64,000 nt of DNA from Ophiostoma sp. CBS 140.51 (taxonomy: Eukaryota; Ascomycota; Sordariomycetes; Ophiostomatales; Ophiostomataceae). Of the stretch, positions 1 to 11,810 are shown piece after piece. Made by a program: the position numbers and the translations under genes. The notes beneath the pieces are model-generated. The model was not told the DNA's origin, ran no database searches, and saw only the letters and a program-made list of their open reading frames with translations. The stretch covers positions 1 through 64,000 of the forward strand of contig JANSLP010000137.1 in the NCBI GenBank assembly GCA_029298735.1, read 5' to 3'. Position 1 is the first letter of the stretch. The number at the start of each line of letters is the position of its first letter.

Positions 1-61
1 CATAACAGCATCAGCATCCTCCGTTCATCAGAACAAGGCCTCAAAACGGCGACTGCTCGTC

Positions 62-70
62 TACTCCGTA
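62..70 (+). repeat. TACTCCGTA nonamer
   Basis: One of eight exact copies of TACTCCGTA or TACTTCGTA in the window; a TACTTCGTA copy lies 85 bp further on at 147-155. Confidence 0.4.
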
Positions 71-146
71 GACTAGAGGCAATTCGCGTAACGAAACAGC
101 ATCCATGTTTTAGATATCAATGTATCTACACGGGTCCATTCATACG

Positions 147-155
147 TACTTCGTA
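147..155 (+). repeat. TACTTCGTA nonamer
   Basis: Second member of the pair near the left end. Confidence 0.4.
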
Positions 156-2987
156 TCACATCTTAATAGCCGTTGTTTCACTCCAGCATCATGCTCTTTT
201 CCTTCTATCACATCTCCCATTTGTGGACGGCCTTTCACCACCACAGACCACGAGTTTGTATCATTTCTCAATTTACTACAGAGTTGCCACCCAGCACATC
301 TTCTGTTTATAGTACCTTTACACTTCTTCAGCATGAAAACAGGTCCTTGGGTCCGGGAAGACTGGGCCGAGTCCCTTGACCGATGTCCTGTCACCGTGGT
401 ACAAATAGATGTAGTAGATGAAAAAAACGACAACCACAAAATGACGGCTATATTCGAAATGCCATTATTACGACAGCCACGCGTTTTTGTGTTGTCATAT
501 CGTCTGTTCCTAAGAAGTAGGGGTCCCGCTGATATTCTTCATCGACGGAGTGTTGAACTTGTGTAGATAATAAGAGGATTGATATTACCTTTGATGCTAA
601 TTTTTTATTTTTACTTTTACGGCGTATTTTTTCTTTCTCCTTCCTCTCCGGCTTCCTTTCCTTCTTTCCTTTGGCGTGTACCGAATCATGGATGGAACCT
701 GAAACAAATACACCCCAACCCACACAGCAAAGTCAGAAAAGACAGAAAAGTCAGGGGTCAGCATGTGATATATGTGAGGTGTTTCGGGCGCCAGGCTTTC
801 TTCTCCAGGCACTCTCGACACTGCTCAGCCTCAGTTTACTCTGTAAAACTATCTCCAAACACACAGACAGGTTGCCCATCCATCCAACTATCCATCCACA
901 ACCACGATGCAGGCTCGCATCACGAACAACCCTCGTCAATGTTTTGAAACAGAACGAAGCAACCAAAGACGGAGAAAAAGAGGAACTACAAAATATAAAA
1001 ATAAAGCGACGACAACATATGTCGTACGGAGAGCATAGACGACATTGAAGGTGTTATGCGGTTAATGTAATATTGATGGAAATGCGAATATCTCATCGTG
1101 AATAAGACAAAAAATATAGAAACGAATCGAAAAATAAACAGAAAACAAAAGCGTCCAGGGTAGCCGTGGCCACGAATTGGGTGGTTCAGATATAGCCAGA
1201 CTGCTCGTTTCGTATTATTTCCTGTTTGTTTTGCATCACTTTCGCATGCGTTGTTTCTTGTCACCCATTTGCCTTCTCGTCTGTTTCGTTTCCCAGGCGA
1301 AACGGGCCGTTTTCTTGCTGCTTCTTCAATCGTATTTCTTTCGTCGCCTTCGTTTCTTTCTTTCCACCACTCATCATCAACTACCGCGTCTTCCCGTCGT
1401 CTCTGTCAACTCGGGCGTACCATCTTAGATGTCGACGTCTTTCCTCGGACGTCGCAGTCGGTCTAAATGGCCGTCGCGACGTGTTATGAGAGACGAAATG
1501 TTTTCCTAAAGTAGAAGGGAGGCCTTTGATGTGCGATCAAAATGTCACAGTCTTTCTCACTGTCATTGTGATGGACTTGTCTTCCTTTCCCTTCTTCCGT
1601 TTTCTTTCGGATTTTGCGAAACGTTATTTTCTCCGTCTCGCCCCTCTTTCTTCTCCGCCTCCCTCCCTCTCTTTGCTTCCTTTACTGTGGTGGTACTGAG
1701 TACTTTTTTCCTTTTCTCGTTTTCGGATTCGCGACCCTTTCCTCCTCCAGGAAGGGGCATTGTTACCGTTTCATTGCCATTGCGTCCCATTGCAGTGCAC
1801 ACAGGGTTTTTTTTCCAGTTAGGGTTACAGTGGAGAGAGACGGATGGATGGGAGGGAAGAGGGGAGCAAAGAGAAGAGAGGGAAGTAAAAAATACGGACA
1901 CGAAGAAGAACGCGGAAAAAGGACGCAAAAAGAAAACAAACAGAAAGTCTCTTCGAACAAGCACTTCTTTCCCATCGAGAAAATGCGCGTACATATACAA
2001 AGTGCGGAATACCTCCTCGGCCTGAGATGCAACACAGCGACTTGATCTTACGATAATTCCGTGGAAACACAAGGCTCGCTATCTGCAATACGGAGAGCAG
2101 GGCACAGCTCTTCCTTGTATCCCATAGGTCAATCCCTTCCTCATCGAGTATTGGGCCGTGGATGACGGTACGGAACGCAGGTTCCTACAGGAGAACCGCA
2201 CAGGATGGTACCCTTTTCTTTTGGATGTCCCGTTTCCAGGCACTGCATATTCGTGGGTGAAAGCAGCTGTGCAAGTCCGACGGGTGTGAAACTTTAAAAG
2301 ATGAGTTGGGGGAAGAAAGATAGAGAAAGCTGGAAAACAAGTGAACACCAAGTCTTGACGACTCAGGGTATGAACATCAGGCTAAGACACTCCACATATC
2401 GACATAAGACAAGATGGATGTCGGAAGGCGGGAGACACAGAGTAATAAACTGTATCTGCTATGATGTCTTCTGAGTGGCGACGTTAAAGAAGAGACGGCA
2501 CGCGTTTGTGTCACCAATATATCAGCCTTTTTCGATATCACAAACTTTGATATTCAAATCATATTTTCACGGTTTGATGACCGCGAACTCGATGATTTGC
2601 AACAAGTGGACACTTTCTTTCTCCGTCCACCTGAATTGTGTTTCCTTTGTAAGAGGGATGTGTTGACGAGTATTGGTGATTACCCGTTGTATGATACCCA
2701 TTAAGACGGTAATTCACCAGCACGGCGTCGGTCCGAGGACGTTGATAGACGACAGCCACGTTTGTGACGGGAGCGCCCTCGTCACTCGACCCGGCCGACT
2801 CACACCAATGACTATCACGGTTTATGGTCTCCTCACATTTCTCATGTTGTACGGCATTCGCCTCGTATGCCGTTCTGGTCACCCCGTTCTGTGATATCCA
2901 ATCTGGCCTCCGTCCGGCAGACGGTGATGAAAGAAGCACTTCTTTCGCACGATAGAACATCTCAAAAGGGATATTCATACGTCGAAG

Positions 2988-2996
2988 TACGAAGTA
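2988..2996 (-). repeat. TACTTCGTA nonamer (minus strand)
   Basis: Plus strand reads TACGAAGTA; 305 bp from the copy at 3293. Confidence 0.4.
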
Positions 2997-3077
2997 CTGC
3001 ATGCATCATACGGGGATCCTCCTTGTTGTTTACCGACCCGATGCTCCGCGCCTGCTGAGACGTTTGAAAACGGGGTT

Positions 3078-3106
3078 ATCTCAACGGTCGGTTGAGACGT
3101 TGAGAT
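3078..3106. repeat. Nested inverted repeats
   Basis: ATCTCAACG (3078-3086) pairs perfectly with CGTTGAGAT (3098-3106), while the inner TCTCAAC (3079-3085) can pair instead with GTTGAGA (3091-3097). Two mutually exclusive hairpins therefore share one arm. Confidence 0.6.
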
Positions 3107-3292
3107 GCTGACCACAGTCTCTGTCATGATGGCCAAGAGAAGGAAGACCCAGAGGAGCCAGACTTTCTTTTCTGTCACTAAAATGACGTGTAAATTTATG
3201 GGATTGCAGATGAGAGCCCCCGTTCTTGCCCCCACTGGCATATCATTTATTGTTTTCCATTCTGGGAAAAGGGGAGAGAGAGGCAGATAGAG

Positions 3293-3301
3293 TACTTCGT
3301 A
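3293..3301 (+). repeat. TACTTCGTA nonamer
   Basis: In opposite orientation to the copy at 2988. Confidence 0.4.
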
Positions 3302-5045
3302 AGATAGGTGGGATACGTCGCACGCATCGTGGACTTTTGTATTGATTGCCTAGTACCTGCACACTTTGTCGACTTTCTAAAATGAGAGCAGTGTCCCATT
3401 CCCAGGTCGCCGGGAATGCCACTGTGCCCTTTCCTCCATCATCACGGAGAATATATTGCGACAAGATGAGCCTTCAGGAGCTGACAGGAGTATTGGCTTG
3501 GTATTTGCGCAATATACGGTATTAAATGTGAGATTTTAAAGTGCTTGTCAAGCCGGCTGTCAAAGGGTGAAGATGAAGATATCGTGTGTCATTTTTGAAC
3601 ATTAAATATCAACATGACAACATCGCAGTCGAGGTTCGTTGGGGGCGTTGTCTAATAAAAGCTCGATATTACCAACATGGCGGTGCCTGGTAATAAGAAG
3701 TCAATATTGTAACAGAAAAAAAGAAATGTTCTCGACCGTTGGCTACAAACCTGCCAGGCTTCATCACAATCATCATCGGTTCAAGGAGTGCGATCCTGCT
3801 TTCTGGAAGGACGTGCTATCCCAGAAGCCCCCAGAAAGACCACCTGGTGAGGCTGACGGTCGTCATTCATGGGGGGTGCATTGACAGTAAGGGCATTTAT
3901 TTCAACAGGCAAGGGGCACACCACGCCCTGTGCTGAAAGCGTTGCACTCTGGCGGCCACTCCGTTATGAGCAGGCTGAAAAAGGAAGCCAATGCAAATGC
4001 AAACCACAAAAAGCAAAAGGGAGGAAGCCACGCTTTCTCACGATCCTGGAGGAGAACGTTAAATATCGAAATCAAACGTTCTTGCAAGGCTAAGGAGTGT
4101 CATGTCAGTTGTCCGTCTTCTTGGTCTGTCAGGTGGAGCCGAAGTAGTGAAGGTAAATGGCAAGAACCCGCTGTTCTGGACCCGAGTCGATAGGGAAAAC
4201 GAAGAGACTCCAGTATTTTACGGAGCAGATGAGGAATATGTCGAAAGAAAAGGAGGAGTTTATAGAGGATGGCACTAACAAGGGCGAGGTGCCGATGATG
4301 CATGGATTGCGGCTCATTCAAGTAATTTTCTTTTTGTCGTACGATGTTTTTATCATTCTTTTTTTGAGGCCTCGACTTTTCGCGTCCGTTTTGCTATTGT
4401 GTCTTGTTTCGTTCGTGTATTTCCGGATCTTGAACAACAGACGCAAAGAGATAGCAATTCAATACTCGATGTACTCGTACACCGCACTTTGGGCAAAGCA
4501 ATACCTGTGACGGGGAGCACGGCAGTTGTGCATTGGCGTGGGGGCTGAATTTGACTCTTTCTGGCCGTTTTTGAGTATTTGGTTGTAGTCTTGTTGATAC
4601 ACCCAAAGCCAATGCATGCACAGTCAAGGGAGAACCGGGACGCAACGCACGAGCAGGAAAAAGAAATAAAAAAACAAAAGCAAAAGCAAAGAAAAGTCAG
4701 GAGATCACTTACAAGTTGAGGTACTCGTACTATGTATTTTTTGCCCTTTTAGTACCTTTGCGCATCCGCGACTCTTATTCGCAAGTGCCGGAAGTGAGCC
4801 GGCGACAGACGAGACGTGGATGGGGCATGATCTTAGAAAAAGAAAAAAAAAGAAAGAAGTATCAAACATCAGACCAGCAAGGGACATCCCAGGCCGTGAC
4901 CTTGACTTTGACAGACTCGCGCAGAAAACTCGTCACACCGTCGTAATGTCACAAAAAACAGAAAACAAAACCCTTGACTCAAGTTCAGCTCGCTAACCAC
5001 TCGATGTGCTGGCAAATATGACAGATAAAACCTGAAGTAAAAACT

Positions 5046-5106
5046 GACCGGATGGCCGCCGGGAGCTGACCGGACAGCTGGATGGCCATTGGGCGGCCGC
5101 CGGGTG
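5046..5106. repeat. Imperfect GC-rich duplication
   Basis: CTGACCGGA, GGATGGCC and GCCGCCGGG each occur twice within about 60 bp in nearly the same order, as after a small imperfect duplication. Confidence 0.4.
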
Positions 5107-5690
5107 ATCACTTCTTGATTTCTTTTTGCGGTGCTTGCCAAAGGCTTCTGTACACATAAGTGATATGCTGTGCGAGTAGGGGATAATGTTGCACGGAGAG
5201 GCGACATTACGTCGTCAGATTGGACAGCTGGGAGTCTCGACTGGCTTAAAACGCCAAACACCCCCACGAAGAATCGCTTTTCTGTTCTGCAGTTTCTTTT
5301 CTTTTCTTTTTCGGTTTCTTTTGCCTCTCTTGGACAACACCACCGGTCCGTCGGTGGTCGTCCGCTCCCGTCATGTGTTCCTCCACACGGCGGTTAGGCG
5401 TTCTGCCAACAGCCAACAGTCGAATGGCACAGACTTGAGCACAGATGGGCACAGACATGGGTTTGTAGGACAAGTACATGTATTGTCTAGAAGTCCCACT
5501 CCCAGGAAAAAGAAAACATATTGCGTCAAGGGGAGAGAGGCGGACAGGAAAATCTTCATGCCAAAAGAAAAGTGGCTAGGAAAAAGAAAGCAGGAAAAGG
5601 AAAACGAAAAGAAAACGGGGGCAAACTGTCAGACGTCGTTCATCGTTGGGGGTCAAAACGGTGGGCCGATGAGAAGGTTCTTTTGAGGCT

Positions 5691-5726
5691 GCTCATGTTG
5701 CTCATGTTGCTCATATTGCTCACAAC
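5691..5726. repeat. 4 x 9-nt tandem repeat
   Basis: GCTCATGTT twice, then GCTCATATT and GCTCACAAC. Confidence 0.6.
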
Positions 5727-8072
5727 ACCAATTGACAACCTTTTTGGACAAACACACACAACAAAGCGCCAGCCTTCCCAGCGGACTGGGTCCGGCAGCG
5801 GGACATTGCGAGCAGAAGGGTTGTGGCTGGCCCTGAGCCTGGAGCCTGGAGCTGGCCTGGACCTGACCGGGGCGGCCCATAATATTTCGAGTGTTTTCGT
5901 AATGGTCTCCGTATTGCCGTCCTTTCGCCTCCGCGTGGAGTTGCATGGCGCTGTTGATGGCCTGAGTTCATTTCGATACAATCGTGTTAGTACCTGCGTT
6001 TTATATATTTATATTTCGGAGCCCTCGTCGATATCATATATCGGTACATTGAACGGAGCACGAAGCTCAAAGTCGTACTCTATACATATACTTTGTCGAC
6101 TCAACGATAGGAACGAGGCCTGGCCGAAGTCGACCGCCAGGTCGCAGGATCGGGGTCTGGGCCTGGGCCGGTTTTGTGGTTTGGCCAGACCGTGTCCTGG
6201 GCTGGCCCTGCCGGTGAAGGATTGGCGATTGAATCCAGGATGTTCCCTTCGGTTGAGAAAGAACGATTTTTTTTTGTTTCTTTCATCCTCTTTGAAATGG
6301 GCCGCCTTTGGCCGCCTTGAGTTTTCTTCTCTCCCATCTACCTGGTCGACTGCACTGTGCCTGAGAGACTCTGTGCTCGTCCCTTGCAGGTCCTTAAAAG
6401 TATCTTTATTTCAGGCACTTCCGGTGCCCTGCCGTGCCGTTGCACTCTGAAAGAACACTCCAGAGAAGGGCTCCATTCTGGCAGTCAATATGCGGTACCA
6501 GATATTGCACACCAGAGCTCCACCACCAAGGAACGCCTCCGTCCACCAGGGGTTGCTTGGTGCCTTTTGGCCTTTTGAGGCCCACCAAGCCCGGGAAGAG
6601 CACTTTATCTTCCCAGGCGGCGTAGCACTCGCTAAACAACATTTTTGGACGGCGTCACTCGCGGAGAGGATTGAGGGGCCTTCTTGGAGTGAAAGTGAAG
6701 GTAGACAATATGTGAGATGGCCAGTGTTGAAGCCTCAAATTCGCCGCTGTCGTTGGGGTAATAGGAGCGAGAAATCCAGGTGCGTCTTTCGTCAGTTTTG
6801 CTTGCTGTCTTGGTACCGTATTCTTTCGACACAATTTTTTCTTTTGCAAAACCTCCCACTGGCCGGGCCTCTCCGTTTCTCTTCCCCTCGGCCAGGGCTA
6901 CTACCAGGCAAGGCGACGCCATGGGTCGAGTTCGAGATCCCATCCAGAATGTAACGCTGCACTGCAACAGGGACCTGGGGAGTGGAACCTGGGTATTGCT
7001 GGCCTTCGCTGGGGCGACACAGAACTGTGCAAATCCTCCAGCAGTGCAGTTTTTTTCTGTTTTTCTGTTTTGTGTCTCTTTTTTGTGGTCCTTCACCCCC
7101 TTGTAGTCGATATTTTTATTATTTTTATTATTCACTTTCTCTTTCTCTCCTCGTTCTGCAGTGCCACCGGTCAGGTCGAAGTTGAACAAGGGGGCCCATC
7201 GAGTGGACATAAGGCTGCACAACTTTATTAAGCCTTGCCTTGTTTTGTCTTTTGAAAAGTAAGACATAAAAACGAAGCTTGATGACTGCTCTTCATAAAA
7301 TGACCTGGCATAAAAGTGTGTAGAAATGAATCGAGCATGGGCGGAGTGGGCGTTCCGGAGCTTTGGGAAAGACATTCTGTCTGTTGTTGTCTCTGATATT
7401 TTCTTCAACGGAGAGATTGTAAGGAAAAAGAAATCATTGAGACATGAACCCCGTATGACGAACAACGTCTCTTTGGTTTGTTGTTTGTTGTTCCTAGTTG
7501 TTGTCTCGTATCGAATCTCGTAAAACTGTCCATACGGAGCGCTCAAATGCACTCAAACAGGCAACTGGGAAATTTCACACGCGCAAAATAGAAGGCTGGC
7601 CTGTCCTGATTCCTAATACTCAGTAGGTTCCAAGGCCAAAAAGGCAAAAAGGCAAACGGCACACACAGGGCCACGCACCGTTCCGCAACTGTCAACGGCT
7701 GAGATGAACAGTCCAGACAGTCAAACCAAGCGCAATAGGTGAAGATCGACAGGTCCGGCGGGTGTCGATGCGCAGGATCAATGGGCGGCGAACAACACCA
7801 ACGAACCAACAGGTTCGAATGCGCGCCGCTTGATAGCCAATAAATCGAGCCGGCTCGCTCCTTGGAACGCCTGGAGCACAAAGAGCCAAGAGAGGGGGAC
7901 GTTGAGCTGCCAAGTTGCAGCGTTTGGCCTTTTACGTTACGTGCTGCCGATCAGAGCCTTCTCGGGGGTAGGTGATCGAGGCCGGATCTGCCATTGACTG
8001 ATTTGGGCCATTTGCATCTGTATTTGCATTTTGTAGTTTGCACCGTTCTCCTGCTCTGCCCGGGACCCGGCC

Positions 8073-8176
8073 ATTTCGTACGTCGTATTTCCCTGGCGAT
8101 GCACGGTCTGCCGCCTGCGCTTTGCGTGGTCCGTTTTGCACGCTGCAGTTCTGCACTCTTGATTTCGTACGTCGTA
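8073..8176. repeat. 15-nt direct repeat pair
   Basis: ATTTCGTACGTCGTA occurs at 8073-8087 and 8162-8176, 89 bp apart start to start. Confidence 0.6.
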
Positions 8177-9624
8177 ACACTTGCAGAATGTTTTCTCCGG
8201 AGGGAACAGAGGGGGAGCAGACAAATTGTATGTGGTACGTGAGTTTATGACAGGTGTCTGTCTAATTTGCACAGAGCCATCCCGGATTGCTCTCCCCTCT
8301 TCCCTTTTCCTTTCCGAGAGACGAGTACCATGCCTTGATAGGAGGTGCATTTGCCAGGAGCTCTGCAGTGTTTCCATAAACTTACGATGCTTTGGGCAAG
8401 GAGGAAAGAACAAGGAGTGCCGTAATGAATTGCAGTGTACATAACGACCGCGGTGGGACTGCGCCCTACGGGTCTAACGTGAATAGGTGTTTGAAGACAA
8501 TTTGGCAACCAGTCCTTCTGTCTCGCAAGATTCGGTGTCGTCTCGGGGCAATAAATGCAGTCCTTTTGCTCTGAGGATGCAAGGTGCTGAGTGTATGTAT
8601 GCGTTCTCAGTATGTCGTATGTGTATGTCACATGTCGTCGTGTTGACCATCTTTGAGAGGATATTCTTGTTCCTCTGTCCCCTCACACATCTTCTCACCT
8701 CACGATTCTGCAACGGCAGGAGAAGAAGACATCCCGATTTGCTCGCTGGTCTTGTCCGCAAGCCCTGCTTCCGTGAGGTTACGTCGCATTCTGGACTCCG
8801 CTCCACAGAGCCAGTGAACAAAAAGTCGGGAAACCTGGGAAGGAAGCCCCCAGCGAGAAAGCGAGGGTCACAACCAGAGGGGAGACTCGAGAGGAACATC
8901 CCGTCTGAGAGCAGTGTGGTTGTGCGCACAAAATGTCAGCCCAGCACAAGAAAAGCAAACCAGGTTTTTTGGGCCGGGATCCCTAGCCTTGCAGACCGTG
9001 ATTGCATATTTTTAATTGCGCTTGCCTGCCAGGCGGAAGGACGACCCACGGGTTATCAGGCCCGTTCAGGGGGCCACTATGAGAAAGCCGTTTGAATTTG
9101 TTTGAATGGGTGGTAGTCCCCTGGAGTTGGGGCTGGACTTCCCCGAATTTGCTGGTAAGTTCTGAGTATCTCAGTTTGGCCTTGCATTTTCAAGACGGCC
9201 TTGTGGCCGTTTTGCAGTTTTTGGAGAGGAGGGGAATAGTGGCTGCCGTGTTATCGTTCTCGCTGGGTTAGAACCAACACAGAACAGTGTTCATCCGGAG
9301 AGAAAACAAACAGCCGGGCATTGGGGAGAATCTTGTTGTCGATGCGTCAACTTCTCATTTCGATTTTGATTTGAACTCTTTGAATTTGCTGTCAGAATGG
9401 CCTGTGCGTTTGATTTGAACTCGAACTCTGGGACCCGTTGGGATGTGCCTGAAAGGATTTTATTTCCAGGGGATGAAATGGCAAGATGGTCGTCCTGTTC
9501 TTGTTGACCCCTGTCGATATGGTCAAGGCGGACATGTAAAGTCCTTCTGTTTTCTGGGACGTATCCTTTTCTCGGTGTCTCGCAAGGTGAGTTCTCGATA
9601 CTTCCTTGATACAAATGAGAACTC

Positions 9625-9658
9625 GTACATGTATCTCCCAAGGCCGAGATACGTGTAC
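9625..9658. repeat. 13-bp inverted repeat with 8-nt loop
   Basis: GTACATGTATCTC (9625-9637) and GAGATACGTGTAC (9646-9658) pair over 13 positions with a single T-G wobble; the loop is CCAAGGCC. No gene is adjacent. Confidence 0.65.
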
Positions 9659-10706
9659 AAACATGGAACTTCTTGTGTTCACCTTGTTCGAAACTGTGTT
9701 CTGCAACAGGGTTCTGAGGCGAGTGTTTGGCCGTTTCGTGGAGGGAGCACCATCCGGTTTGGCTTTGTTTGGAAACAGGCCCCCCTTGAGATCACCAACA
9801 TATCTGAATCACAAGCCGTAGAACTGCTCTTGGCTGGAAGTGCCCAACAAAAGCGACGAGTCAGGCCCTGCATCATCGCACTTGGCAACAGAAAAGGCTG
9901 GCCGGATGCTGGCCTGTTGGGGTATGTGTTGGGAACGCCTGGCCAGGTATCACAGGTTCGGCCGGGGTAATTCCTCATCCAGCGCTGGCCGTATTTCGCC
10001 CAGGCCTCCCCCCATCAAGGGCCGGGGCAAATTGGCCTGGAGGTTGCTGATCGTGGTGACGATGTTGACCAAACTGATCAGCAATCGCAGTGTCGTGATG
10101 GGAGTGATCAGCGCCATCCTCCCATGCTGCCGGCGGTGAACACGTCCATCAGTGAACATGGGTAATGGCTGGGGAGCTGGGGTACCTGAGTAATGGCGGT
10201 ATTTGCTTCCGTTTCGATGCCCGATTTGCTTTCCCCTCCTGTATCTCATCCCTCGTTCCTCCTGTTGGATGGCCCGAACAATACCAACTCCCCAATTCGT
10301 CATGATGCTTGACTTCTTTTCATGTTGCGGCCGCGGGCGGATAGTGCCTATTTCTCCCCTTTCTCACCCCGAGTTCAGGTTCTCCTCTTTGTTTTCTCCA
10401 ACCCCCCCTTTTTTGCGCTTCTGTTTGTTCAGACGTGCTCGACTCCTTCCACTTGCATGAGGGCGGGCTCGCCTTCAACGGGCCGCTTTCTCGCCTAGCC
10501 TCCAGGGTCTTTTTTCGAGAAAGACCCATCATTCGAAAACTTCTCGGCCGTGAGATTTGTATCTTTTTCTCTAGCCTTCCCTCTCTCTGCGAGTAAGAAA
10601 ACAGTGGCTCGAGTGGCTCTCTGTGGCCAAGCACTGACCGCTCGTGCTCTGCATATCGCAAGTGGCCTTCCGCTCATTGTGGCTAGAACCCTGCTGTCGT
10701 GGCTGA

Positions 10707-11810
10707 TCACTGCTGATTCGGGATGCTGCAGCATGTGGGCGCTGTGGATTGTGGTGGGCTCTGGTGGGCTTCTGTGAGGGGGTGGATGACGCCCAGGTAA
10801 ACTCCCCAGTGGTGTTGTGCGCCTGAGATTCTCGTGCTTCCACCCTCAGTAAGTGCCTTCCAACGGTCGATGTTGGGCGACGACACATGGTGGCGGCCAA
10901 GCAAAACACCACAACACCATATGAAAATGCATGAATGCACACACGAATGCGATTTCACGCCGCAAGGAGGCAAAAACCGGGTCAAGGCTAGGTGCTGCAG
11001 CCGTTGTCTCTCGTGCAGCTTCAGCATGGCTGTGGTGATTGGCTCAAGAGACGAGCGAGGCAAGGAGGACGACGAGTCGCACCCTGTGCGCTCGGACAGT
11101 GCGTCTTCTAGCGTCGGTGCGCATGGCCGCCACCAGAACTGAACAATAAGAAAGCCAGAAAGCCGAAAAGCTTCCATGACCCTTCCCTGTTGTGCTGGTC
11201 GCTCTCTTTTCTCGTCATGATGCTCGCCGGCCACACAAAACCGTTGCCGTCTGGAACGTCGTATCGCATGTAACCTCGACTCCTGGTTGACAAGTCCTTG
11301 GCGAACGATTTGATCGAGGTTTGGCGATCGTGGGTTTTTGGATGCTGTGGGATATTTAAAGCTTGGATTGACTAAAAGCTTTGGAAAATCGTCATCCAGG
11401 CCTCCGTAAATAACATTGCGGCCAAGGGACGCCGTGCGGACGCCGTCGATGTCCGAAGGTGAGAGGAGACGAAGGTGGTGTGGATGCCCTATCTGAACAA
11501 ATGAGTTGATGTGACACACGAGAAAAAGGAGGCTAGAACGTTTTAGCAGAAGAACTTTTTTGACAACAAGGAGAGCCACCTCGTTCGTCGCTTCTTGATT
11601 TGGTTTGCTTGTCGCTGTCAACAAAAGGTGTGGAGTGCAAGTCGCTCCTGCCGATGCAAGACGCCAAAATGGGAAGCCGGGTTTGGAGGCTGATGATACA
11701 GGAAAGGACAGATGACACAGTCGACGTTGGCACGAAGGTTCGCCCTTGCCGTTCTGCGACACTTTCGTATGTAGTCGTTCAAAACAAGAAGGGCAGCCGC
11801 AAGAACACAT
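10707..11810 (-). CDS. Doubtful 367-codon open frame, no recognised family
   Basis: A single uninterrupted ATG-to-TGA frame of 367 codons in otherwise gene-free DNA. That is longer than expected by chance at this base composition. Against it: third positions are not GC-biased like the real genes here, the product has no domain I recognise, and it is rich in Ser, Cys, His and Arg as translated non-coding DNA often is. The middle part (around residues 120-180, including SDIDGVRTASLGRNV) reads most like protein. There is no obvious signal peptide or membrane segment. It could be an orphan gene, an exon remnant or chance. Transcript data or a homologue would settle it. Confidence 0.18.
   Translation of the reverse strand: MCSCGCPSCFERLHTKVSQNGKGEPSCQRRLCHLSFPVSSASKPGFPFWRLASAGATCTPHLLLTATSKPNQEATNEVALLVVKKVLLLKRSSLLFLVCHINSFVQIGHPHHLRLLSPSDIDGVRTASLGRNVIYGGLDDDFPKLLVNPSFKYPTASKNPRSPNLDQIVRQGLVNQESRLHAIRRSRRQRFCVAGEHHDEKRERPAQQGRVMEAFRLSGFLIVQFWWRPCAPTLEDALSERTGCDSSSSLPRSSLEPITTAMLKLHERQRLQHLALTRFLPPCGVKSHSCVHSCIFIWCCGVLLGRHHVSSPNIDRWKALTEGGSTRISGAQHHWGVYLGVIHPLTEAHQSPPQSTAPTCCSIPNQQ

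Noticed and set aside
1815..1825. Telomere-like TTAGGG
   Set aside because: Single copy, no array.
5521..6450. 309-codon open frame on the plus strand
   Set aside because: Begins at TTG, not ATG, has no codon bias or recognisable motif, and overlaps tandem and GC-rich repeats.
6632..7552. 306-codon open frame on the minus strand
   Set aside because: Begins at GTG; low-complexity Lys/Asn and Ser content and no conserved motif.
7801..7840. Possible tRNA B-box (GGTTCGAAT)
   Set aside because: No T-arm pairing, acceptor stem or A-box around it. Similar GGTTCGA words near 38070 and 38310 (minus) failed the same test.
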